DNA from: Calamus simplicifolius
Lineage: Eukaryota > Streptophyta > Magnoliopsida > Arecales > Arecaceae
NCBI GenBank assembly: GCA_900491605.1
Contig: UESW01004076.1
Location: 852,836 to 916,835 of the forward strand
Direction: 5' to 3'
Length of the DNA: 64,000 nt
Part shown: piece by piece, positions 11,199 through 20,052 of the stretch
How the letters are laid out: every line of letters begins with the position of its first letter
Position numbering within the stretch: position 1 is the stretch's first letter
Notes under the pieces: model-generated
Seen by the model: only the letters and a program-made list of their open reading frames with translations
What the model was told of the DNA's origin: nothing
Databases searched by the model: none
Position numbers and translations under genes: made by a program

Positions 11199-11788
11199 AG
11201 GAAAACATTTTATTTTATTTCTTTTTTGGTTCCGCAAGCGTATTATTTTTTCATGAGCTTGCGGTATTATTTTTTCATGAGCTTGCGGTATACAAATTCG
11301 TTTTTACAAACTCGTTCTCTAACTTTACCATTAATTAAGATGAAAATGATAAGAAATTCCACCAATTAAGGTCAGCGAGTCCAGCAGCTTATAATTACCA
11401 AAGTGGGTCCGCTTGAAAGAGGATGCAGAGATGTTTCTTCTCGCATAAACATTTTCCAGCAAACCTGAAATTTCCTTTTGCTGCTAATTTGATGATATCA
11501 TCACTATTTAGTAGATATATAGATCAAAAAGTTTAAACGGTAACAGCAGGAAACTTCATCGCCCGTGAGAGAAGAATAACCATAATTTTTGTCAGGTGCG
11601 GCATTGATAAGCCGCTGGTCAATGGCAGCTAAACGTTCAAGAGCACCAGCCTTCCGAGGCACAAAACCGTTCAAGAGCACCAGCCTTTGAGGCACAAAAA
11701 GGGCACCGAGTGCGGATTGACTGCGTTTGCGTGCCATCGCATTATGTCATGGCCCAATGGCCATGCATGTACGGTAGCATAGAAGCAA
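11199..11788. other. 3' flank of PP2C; short tandem duplications
   Basis: Begins with the presumed 3' UTR. A unit of about 26 bp containing TTTTTTCATGAGCTTGCGG is duplicated at 11240-11292. A second duplicated segment (tcaagagcaccagcctt...gaggcacaaaa) lies at 11637-11700. A minus-strand frame of 77 codons (11737-11504) spans the second duplication but resembles nothing I know. Confidence 0.4.
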
Positions 11789-12500
11789 AGTGAAAAAAAT
11801 TTATACATCGCATTTGGTACAGTAAATTCTATATAAGTTATATCATTTTTTTTATTAGTCCATATACATACGATATTTATTAAAAAATATTAAAATAGTT
11901 TTCGACATTTCAATTAAAAAAATTACGACACTCGGTTTTAAAATTATAACACCATAGTTATAAAATTATGATACTTGTTCAGAAAGCCAAAAAAAATTTA
12001 TGATACCTAGTTATAAATTTACGATATTCATTTAGATTTAAATTTCAAAATAAAAACTAAATAGGTATTGATGTATGTCACGCCAAAATTTAAGATGACA
12101 CCCTAATTGTAAAATTACGACACTGTAGTTATAAAATTAAAATAATTATAATATCCCAATTGTAAATTTATAGAAAACGTGTCTCTACACAAATATCAAA
12201 AAAAAAACTGAATTGTAAACTAAATTAAGACAACAATTCAGAAAGTCAAAAAAAATTACGATATCTCAGTTGTAAATTTACAACATCGTAGTTATAAAAT
12301 TACGGCATCCATTCAGAAAATGTGCACGACAGCCTGTACAAATTCTAAAAAAAATCTAAATAAGTATTAATACATATCACGTCAAAATTTAAGATGGCAT
12401 CCTTTCCCCATTGTATCAAGTCATGTAAAATTTATGTGGATCAATAAAAAAATGATACACTTCACGTAGAATTTGCTACACCGAGTACAAAACTTTTCCC
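11789..12500. mobile_element. Older copy of a long-TIR, repeat-filled DNA element
   Basis: The left end (11790-11860) and right end (12438-12500) are inverted copies: the left reads GTAAATTCTATATAAG...TATTAGTCC and the reverse complement of the right reads GCAAATTCTACGTGAAG...TATTGATCC. The interior is made of degenerate units of the type 'cgacaccctagttataaa'. The same termini and interior occur in the better-preserved copy at 12587-13721. No transposase. I found no convincing target duplication, consistent with greater age. Confidence 0.65.
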
Positions 12501-12586
12501 TATTTTTAAGGGCGGGGCAAATAAAGATCTTACAGCTTGATGCGTTCAAGAGCCTTGAACGCCTTATAAAGTATCATTGTTCACAT

Positions 12587-13721
12587 GGAAAAGACTTTGT
12601 ACACCACCTCCGATGCAGCAAGTCCTACGTGGGCTACACCGTTCTTTTTTATTGGTCCACGTACACACGACACCCATTAAAAAATGTTAAGACATTCCAT
12701 GAAAAAACTTACGACACCTAGTTTTAAGCTTACGACACTGTAGTTAAAAAGTGAAGATACCCGTTCAGAAAAAAAAAAAAAACTCACGACATCCTAGTTT
12801 TAAACTCACGACACCCTAGTTTTTAGCCACTCGTTAAAAAGGGTGTCGGTACATTTACAAAAAAAACTTAACGGGTATTATCATGTCAAAATTAAATAGC
12901 TATTAAGAAAGCAAAAAAAACCTCACGATACTATAGTTATAAAACTAAGACACCCGTTAAAAAGCAAAAAAATAATTACAACACCCTAGTTATAAAGCCA
13001 CGACACCGTAGTTATAAAAACACGATACCCACTCGTCTACACAAATTTCCAAAAAAGCTGGTATTAATGCACGTCATGTCAAAATAAAGACACCTATTAA
13101 AAAAGCAAAACAATACTTACAACACCCTAATTATAAAGCCACGACACCGTAGTTATAAAGCCACAACACCCACTCTCTTTATACAAATTCCAAAAAAAAG
13201 CCACGTCATGTCAAAATAAAGACACATATTAAAAAAAAAGATACTTACGACACCGTAGTTATAAAGCCATGACACCATAATTATAAAGCTATGATACCCA
13301 TTCAAAAGCAAAAAAAACTCACGACATCCTAGTTTTAAACTCACGACACCCTAGTTTTAAGCTTGAGACACCCGTTTAGAAAAAGTGTCTGTACACAAAT
13401 TCCAAAAAAAAGCTGAATGGGTATTAATGTGGCTTTTTTTTTGAAAGTTGTGTACATACACCTTTTTGAACGGGTGTCTTAAGCTTAAAACTAAGGTATC
13501 GTGAGTTTAAAACTAGGATGTCATGAGCTTTTTTTCTTTCTGAACGAGTGTCTTCACTTTTTAACTACGGTGTCGTAAGCTTAAAACTAGGGTATCGTAA
13601 GTTTTTTTTGGTATGTCTTAACATTTTTTAATGGGTGTCGTGCATATGTGGACCAATAAAAATGAACGGTACAGCCCACGTAGGACTTGCTGCACCGGAG
13701 ATGGTGTACAAAGTCTTTTCC
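12587..13721. mobile_element. Mutator-like long-TIR non-autonomous element with 22-bp internal repeats
   Basis: Terminal inverted repeats of about 180 bp start GGAAAAGACTTTGTACACCA at 12587 and end with the complement at 13721. They are nearly identical over the first 70 bp and remain alignable to about 12765/13540. Flanks carry a 10-bp duplication with one mismatch (TTGTTCACAT 12577-12586, TTGTTCGCAT 13722-13731). Long TIRs with a 9-10 bp duplication are typical of Mutator-like elements. The interior consists of about 22-bp units (CACGACACCGTAGTTATAAAGC and variants), mostly in one orientation until the right arm. No coding region. Confidence 0.75.
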
Positions 13722-13814
13722 TTGTTCGCATTTGCGAACCATGTTGATGTCAAGAGCCTTGTAATAATATCATGTTCGTGTTTGCGAATTGCAAATTATC
13801 AATTAAGCATCAAT

Positions 13815-14100
13815 TATAGGGATGGCAACGACCCAGGGATGGTCCGGAGCGATCTATACTGGTCCCCATCCCCGTTAAAAAAACATCCCCATTTCTCGTC
13901 CCGTTAAGCCATTATAGTTAACGGGACGGGGACGGGGATACCCTACCGGGCAAACGAGCAAATGGGTATCCATTTATTCATTTACATAAAAAAATAAAGT
14001 TATTTTTATAAATTTATAATTTATTAAAAATTAAAAAAAATAAAAGTTTTGGGTTGAGTTTTGGGTTAAAATTCGGATTGATGGAAAAAAAAAAGCCCAA
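13815..14100 (+). repeat. hAT-like terminus (GGGATGGCAAC...)
   Basis: Starts TAGGGATGGCAACGACCC and continues with GGGACGGGGACGGGGATACCC and AT-rich sequence. This composition is common at ends of plant hAT-type non-autonomous elements. A compositionally similar block lies at 23240-23380, on the other side of the CTLH relic and the LTR element. A clear matching terminus there was not found, so pairing of the two is unproven. Confidence 0.35.
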
Positions 14101-14424
14101 CGCCCCCATCCTCCACCAAATCAACTGAAAATTACTTCCCCAGTTACAAGAATTCCTTTTATTCATTTATAATAATAACATAAATTTTTTAACAAATTAA
14201 ATACTTATATCTGAAAATCCTTCGTAGAAAAGAATTCCATCGCTATTCTTACAAAAATTTCAACTAAAAACCCTACATTCTATTCATCACCCATTTCCCT
14301 ACACCCCACCCACACATTGTTAAGCCCTAAAATTCTCAAAATTAAAGCAGACTAGGGAAAAATTCCTTTTAAGTGAAAAAAATGATTTTCATCAAAAATA
14401 ATGCAACAAAAGGCCGTTAGTTAC
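14101..14424. other. AT-rich stretch, no gene
   Basis: Nothing coding is visible. Reading the minus strand, this is where a third exon of the CTLH relic would be expected soon after the donor at 14419-14424, but no continuation of the protein is recognisable. Confidence 0.45.
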
Positions 14425-14901
14425 CGGATAAGCATTCAAGGCGCACGGAGCAAGAGCAACCCACAGGCACTCAATGGCCAAATCCTAATCTCTCTCTGTC
14501 CCTCTTTTCAAAAGCTTGATAAATTTCTAAAAGAAATGACAAATATAATAGCAATTAATCAAAACTAAAATAGCAGAGAAAAAAGATAAAAGATTTGGGA
14601 CCAAAACCAAAATTGCCTACTTCTACAATCGGAAGAGGATCCGATGGTCGTCGAGGATCGCCGGAACGTGGAGCCACAGCTAATCGATGGCTGCATCTAT
14701 GTCCCCCATCTCGATGTATGGACGAATCTGACGGATGATAAGGCACAGCCGATAGGAGGAGGAAGAAGAAGAGGATGACGGGGAGGGAGACAAAGAGGAG
14801 GGCAAAGTCGAAGGAGAAGAATCTTTCACAAGGTGCTTGGACTTGGCGAAATCTTGGATGAGGGAGTTCAGCACTTCCCAATTCATCGGCGTCAACTCCA
14901 T
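14425..14901 (-). pseudogene. LisH/CTLH (RanBPM-like) protein gene, exons 1-2 only
   Basis: Minus-strand exon 1 (14901-14617) encodes MELTPMNWEVLNSLIQDFAK, a serine run, then a CTLH-like block RLCLIIRQIRPYIEMGDIDAAID and AILDDHRILFRL. After a short intron (14616-14527, degenerate GC donor, TTTTAG acceptor), exon 2 (14526-14425) encodes KFIKLLKRGT...LAIECLWVALAPCALNAYP and ends at a GTAACT donor. This order matches the plant LisH/RanBPM family related to the CTLH/GID ubiquitin-ligase complex; the assignment is from recalled family pattern. It is dead: an in-frame stop follows AAID, two stops occupy glutamine-like positions at the end of exon 1, and one lies in exon 2 (RD-stop-DL). No later exons are present. 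The retrotransposon at 14902 begins directly at the start codon. Confidence 0.65.
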
Positions 14902-15039
14902 TTGATGGGGCCAGTTGACCCCATGAAAAATAAAATTCTTGGACGACCCACCTTGACAATGGCCTCGGTCTCAACGTTGGCCGCGCCCACCTCGATCTTG
15001 GCGTCGGCCGCGGCCCACTTCGACCTCAACGTCCGCGAC

Positions 15040-15600
15040 ACCTTCAAGACCGACGGCTCCAAGATCGACGACCCCAAAGGTCGACACCTCCAAGACCGAC
15101 GGCTCCAAGACCGACGGCCCCAAAGGCCAACACCTCTAAGGCCGACACCTCCAAGACCGACGGCTCCAAGACCAACGGCCCTAAAGGTCGACACCTTCGA
15201 GACCGACGGCCCCAAAGGCCTACACCTCCGAGACCGACGGCCCCAAAGGCCGATACCTCCGAGACCGACGGCCCCAAGGCTGACACCCCCAAGACCGACG
15301 GCTCCAAGACCGACGGCCCCAAAGGCCGACACCTTCAAGACCGACGACTTCAAGACCGACGGCTCCAAAGGTCGACACCTTCAAAACCGACGGCTCCAAG
15401 ACCGACGGCCCCAAAGGCTAACACCCCCAAGACCGACGGCTTCAAGACCGACGGCCCCAAAGGCCGACACCTCCAAGACCGATGGCTCCAAGACCGACGG
15501 CCCGAAAGGCCGACACCTCCAAGACCGACGGTCCCAAAGGCCGACACCTCCAAGACCGACGGCTCCAAGGCGGACGGCCCCAAAGGCCAACACCTCCAAG
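15040..15600 (+). repeat. LTR minisatellite, CCAAGACCGACGGC family
   Basis: Short units 'gaccgacggctccaa' and 'gaccgacggccccaaaggccgacacctccaa' alternate irregularly. The same array with different unit order and number occurs in the 3' LTR (about 20190-20730), so units have been gained and lost since insertion or during replication. It is open in several frames, which explains proline/threonine/arginine-rich pseudo-proteins. Confidence 0.85.
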
Positions 15601-15892
15601 CCAGGCGGCCCCGGCACTTCCCAGCCGGCCTCGGCACCTTCCCAAGCGGCCCGGCATCTTCCTAGCCGGCCCCCTACGTCTCCAAGCTAGGCGGCCCCGG
15701 CACTTTCCAGCCGGCCCCGGCACCTTCCCAAGCGGCCTGGCATCTTCCTAGCCGGCCCCCTACGTCTCCAAGATAGGCGGCCCCGGCACTTTCCAGCCGG
15801 CCTAGGCGCGTCCAAGCTAGGTGGCCCCGGCACCTTCCTAGCCGGCCCCCTACTTCTCCAAGCGAGTTGGCCCCGACACTTCCTCAGCCTCT

Positions 15893-16265
15893 CCAGTTTG
15901 GCCGAGTCGGCCAAGGCCATCCCTGGTCAGCCCGTCTCGGCCCCGGCGTCTCCAGTTCGGCCGAGTCGGCCAAGGCCATCCCCGACCAGCCCGACTCAGC
16001 CCCGGTGTCTCCAGTTCGGCCGAGTCAGCCAAGGCCATCCCTGGTCGGCCCGACTCGGCCCCGGCGTCTCCAGTTCTGCCGAGTCGGCCAAGGCCACCCC
16101 CGGCAAGCCCGACTCGGCCCCGGCGTCTCCAGTTCCGTCGAGTCGGCCAAGGCCATCCCTAGCCAGCCCGACTCGGCCCCGGCATCTCTAGTTCCGCCGA
16201 GTCAGCCAAGGCAACCCATGGCCGGCCCGACTCGGCCCCGATGCCTCCATCGATTTGGCCCCGTC
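15893..16265 (+). repeat. LTR minisatellite, 59-bp units
   Basis: Units start CCAGTTCGGCCGAGTCGGCC and recur at 15893, 15952, 16011, 16070, 16129 and near 16188. Each contains CAAGGCCATCCC and CGACTCGGCCCCGGC. The 3' LTR has a matching array at about 21030-21440. Confidence 0.85.
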
Positions 16266-16582
16266 CCGGCACTGTCTTGCCAGCGGGATTGGCCCCATTC
16301 ATCTCGGGTCGACCCGGCTTGGCCCTGATAAGACGGGATTTCCAAGTTCCCGCCAGATCAGCCCCAGCGATTCAAGAAGCTGCCTCTCTGATGCATGCCG
16401 CCCGACAGCGCCAGATCCGACAACCCGACAGCCCCGCCGGCTGATGGGACTTAGCCCACCAACCACCGCTTTCTCCCTTTCCGATGGGACAGGACCCACC
16501 AACCAGCACAGATTCACACAACTGAACTCCGCAGACATCCCCTCCTCACGCAATCCCACGTGATCATGCCAGGGTCAACCCC

Positions 16583-16590
16583 TATAAAAA
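16583..16590 (+). promoter_or_regulatory. TATA box of the 5' LTR
   Basis: TATAAAAA in CCTATAAAAAGGTGAATTC, conserved in the 3' LTR at 21785-21792. It would mark the U3/R promoter of the element. Confidence 0.55.
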
Positions 16591-16862
16591 GGTGAATTCA
16601 CTCACCAAACAGGTATGCGCGATAACCCCCAAAATCGCCATCTCAACTCTCAGGAAGGAATTTCTCCTCTCTGAGATCCCTCTTTCCACACTAAAAAGGG
16701 CTCACTCGAGTCTCTCTTCAGCTGTGACCTCAGTTGCTAACTTGAACGTCGGAGGGTCCTACCGGAGAACCCCCTCCGGTCCTGCGACTTTTCTGCAGGT
16801 AACCCGATGAAGAAGAGCCTCCGTTCCTGACGTCCACGAGAGGTGATTGAGCGTCATCAGAT

Positions 16863-16879
16863 TGGCGCGCCAGGAAGGG
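16863..16879 (+). other. Primer-binding site of the gag-only element
   Basis: TGGCGCGCCAGGAAGGG lies directly after the 5' LTR. A near-identical site follows the LTR at 53652. This is the usual site class for plant Ty3 elements; I do not assign the tRNA. Confidence 0.6.
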
Positions 16880-16948
16880 AGGATAAGAAAAAGGAGTGAA
16901 CGTTCTTCCTGAGCTACATCTTTCGTCCCCTCTCTTCTTCCAGAAGCC

Positions 16949-18650
16949 ATGGTGGTGACGCAAGCTCGAGATGCCTCCGTCAGCTGCCCGACGGGGCTCC
17001 TCTTGCTAGCTAGGCAGCAGGAGGCCAATCTCCCTGCTACCAACCCTCCAGTTGCCTGCCCGCTGTCGGAGGCCGTTGACCAAATAGCAGAGCGGCTGGT
17101 GACTCTTTCCCAGTAAGTCTAGAATCTCACCACCATGGTCTACGGGCTCTAACAACAATAGTCCATGGCTACCAGCATCAGACTGCTCCCCTCGCCGGTC
17201 AACAGTCGGCGAGGGGAGGTTCTCCTCGACGGGAGGCCGGTCGGCGAGAGACCGGCCGACGTCAGGTTTCCCCTAGGAAGCCTCGACGCGAGCCCTCTAA
17301 GCGGCCATGGTCCCCTGACCGTGGTGCCAAATCTTCTCCCAAGCCACATCATCACGAGGAACCTAGGCGGAAGTCCTGACTTTCATCTCCATCTCCTTCT
17401 GCCTCTTCTTCTTCTTCCTCCGAGCCATCTCGGAGGGCCCCGACGATCAGCCGCCAGGCGGAGGAATGCCTGGAGGAGTACAATAGGTGCCTCGACTAGC
17501 TCACCAAGAAGATCAACCATCAACCGAAGGAAGAGTTCGACACTCGTCCTCCTTATACTCGCCGCATACTGGAGGAACCAATTCCCTCCAGGTTCCGCTT
17601 CCCCCAGGTGGACCCGTACGACGGTACGATCGACCCCTCGATCACCTCGAGAGTTACAAGGCTATGATGCAAGTCCAGGGCACCTCGGACACCCTTCTCT
17701 GCAAGGCCTTCCCCGCAACTCTGCGGAAGGCCGCCCATGCATGGCATTCGCGCCTGTCCCCCCACAGCATAGACTCCTTTCGGGAGCTAGAGAGGGCATT
17801 TTTGGCCCACTTTGATGCCTGCCACCGGATCCCAAGGGTGGTAGACAGCCTCTTCTCCATCCGCCAGAAGGAAGGAGAGTCACTGCGGGACTTCGTATCC
17901 CGATTCAAAACCGCCGCCCTCGAGGTCTACCATCTCGACGATGCGGTGGCCACCCTGGCGCTGAAGCGGGGACTCCTTCCATCCCGCTTCACCTTATTCC
18001 TGGATAAGAAGCCCCCGAGCTCTTACTCTGACCTCCTCCTCCGGGCCCAGAAGTACATCTGGGTGGATGAAGCCGACCTCACCCACCGAGAGTCTTCGAA
18101 GAGCTCCAGCCACAAATCCGCTCGCCCTGAACCGAGCGGACCTCTCCGACATCGCCGATCCGACCCACCTCGCCGGTCCGACAACCGGCACCGAAGCCCT
18201 ATCCCCGATGAGAGTAAGCTCACTCCTCTCCTTGCCCCTCGATCCCACATCTTGATGGAGATCGAGGGCGAGCCTTACCTCCAACGTCCTCCCCCCTTGA
18301 AGAAAGGTGCACCCCACGACAGAAGCCGCTATTGTCGATTCCACCGGGACTACAGCCACGACACCGATAGCTGCTACAGCTTGAAGCGGGCCGTCGAGGA
18401 GCTCATCTAGCGGGGCTACCTTGGCGAGTATGTCCAGAAGATGCAACAGCCGCCTCCGGCCACCATGGGGCCTCCACCAGCTCAAGCCACCATCGATAAC
18501 ACTCCCACAGAGCGAACGATCAGGATGGTGTCCTGGGGATCAGCTTCTGCACCTAAACGGCCGAGGGGGGAGGAGTTGCCGAGTAATGCACTTCCTGAGA
18601 GGGTTCCTATCGCATCACCGAAACACTCCACCGGGGGGCATACAAACTAG
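16949..18650 (+). pseudogene. Damaged gag of the gag-only element
   Basis: Starts MVVTQARDASVSCPTG at 16949, breaks at stops from 17114 in glutamine-like positions, and becomes long and open at 17487-18410 after a shift near 17640. The open part has the capsid domain (LCKAFPATLRKAAHAWHSRL, SFRELERAFLAHF, RQKEGESLRDFVSRFK, LALKRGLLPSRF) and ends with a zinc-finger-like CRFHRDYSHDTDSCYSLKRAVEELI of the type seen in plant Ty3 gag. A further readable tail reaches about 18650. It would build the particle. In a gag-only element it may be used by, or compete with, autonomous relatives; that is inference. Confidence 0.75.
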
Positions 18651-18796
18651 AAGAGCTTTACGGGAAGCCCATTCCACGTACCTGGAATGCGGACAACCTC
18701 CACTAGTATTACCAATGATGTACTCCCAGAAGCATGAGTAATAAAGAAGGTCCCTTCTGATGCCACAGCTTGTTCTCCCTTGCGCCAAGTCTCTCA

Positions 18797-19780
18797 AAAA
18801 GGAGCTCACCGGCATCGCGGCCCACGGGACACCACTCGGCCTCGGCACGGCGGTGCCCCGAGTAGGTTAAGACCCTAAAGGTTCCGTACCCGGCTAAGTC
18901 GCCACTTGGGTGGCACACAAACCCCCAGGTTGGTTCAAAAGGAGCTCACTGGCATCGCGGCCCATGGGAGACCACTCGGCCCCGGCACGGCGGTGCCTCC
19001 GAGTAGGTCAGGACCCTAAAGGCTCCGTACCTAGATAAGTCGCCACTTGGGCGGCACACAAATCCCCAAGATGGTTCAAAATGAGCTCACTGGCATCGCG
19101 GTCCACGGGACACCACTCGGCTCTGGCACGGCGGTGCCTCCGAGAAGGTCAAGACCCTAAAGGCTCCATACCCGGCTGAGTCGCCACTTGGGCAGCACAC
19201 AAACCTCTAGGTTGGTTCAAAAGGAGCTCACTGGCATCGCGGCCCACGGGACACCACTCGGCCCCGGCACGGCGGTGCCCCCGAGTCGGTCAAGACCCTA
19301 AAGGCTCCGTACCCGGTTGAGTTGCCACTTGGGCGGCACACAAACCCCCAAGATGGTTCAAAAGGAGCTCACTAGCATCGCGGCCCACGGGACATCACTC
19401 GGCCCCAGCACGGTTGTGCTCCCGAGTAGGTCAAGATCCTAAAGGCTCCGTACCCGGCTGAGTCGCCACTTGGGTGGCACACAAACCCCTAGGTTGGTTC
19501 AAAAGGAGCTCACTGGCATCGCGGCCCACAGAACACCACTCGGTCCCGGCACGGCGGTGCCCCCGAGTAGGTTAAGACTCTAAAGGCTCCGTACCCGGCT
19601 GAGTCGCCACTTGGCGGCACACAAACCCCAAGATGGTTCAAAAGGAGCTCACTGGCATCATGGCCCATGGGACACCACTCGGCCCCAGCACGATGGTGCC
19701 CCCGAGTAGGTTAAGACCCTAAAGGCTCCGTACCGGCTGAGTCATCCATCGCAGCGGTTCCCACACCCCTGAGGCGGTTC
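18797..19780 (+). repeat. Seven-copy tandem array, unit about 141 bp
   Basis: GGAGCTCACTGGCATCGCGG or a close variant recurs at about 18801, 18941, 19081, 19223, 19364, 19505 and 19644, spacing 139-142 bp. Each unit includes CACCACTCGGCCCCGGCACG, GACCCTAAAGGCTCCGTACC and GAGTCGCCACTTGGGCGGC. The last unit degenerates into CCTGACGACTCTCAGC. It occupies the place of pol between gag and the polypurine tract. No long conserved open frame runs through all units. Confidence 0.9.
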
Positions 19781-20040
19781 AAAAGGAACCTGACGACTCT
19801 CAGCTCTTAGGTCACCCTCCGGGGTTCAAAGTACTTCCAGACTCCGCATTGGGAGAGGATTACTGGCTGCCCTCAGCTAGCCAAAGAAGGCACGTAGACA
19901 TCCATACGAGGCAGCGCAAGAGGAAATGGGTTTCTCCACCTAGAAGGAATCACGGTTGAAGCTAACATGAAAGAGCAGATGCCAAGGTAAAAGTTCTACA
20001 CTCCTTTCGCTTAGCTGTGCGGGGTGCGCAAGCTAAAGGA

Positions 20041-20052
20041 GTGTGGGGGCAT
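20041..20052 (+). other. Polypurine tract region of the gag-only element
   Basis: GTGTGGGGGCAT immediately precedes the 3' LTR start, the expected place for the plus-strand primer. It is short and interrupted by pyrimidines. Confidence 0.5.

Larger units (their letters stand above)
14902..16861 (+). repeat. 5' LTR of the gag-only element
   Basis: Starts TTGATGGGGCCAGTTGACC and ends ATCAGA just before the primer-binding site. It carries two minisatellites (about 15040-15600 and 15893-16265), a TATA box at 16583-16590 (CCTATAAAAAGG) and the conserved R/U5 block AACGTCGGAGGGTCC. It is highly similar to 20053-22062. Long open frames on both strands are produced by the repeats. Confidence 0.85.

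Noticed and set aside
11504..11737. 77-codon minus-strand frame downstream of PP2C
   Set aside because: Built over a short tandem duplication; no recognisable domain and no expression signals.
11789..13721. CRISPR-like array
   Set aside because: Regularly repeated 22-bp units lack spacers and cas genes, the context is a plant nuclear genome, and inverted ends with a target duplication identify a transposon.
14833..15750. Long proline/threonine/arginine-rich open frames on both strands
   Set aside because: They are translations of LTR minisatellites, open in several frames at once, and recur in the other LTR.
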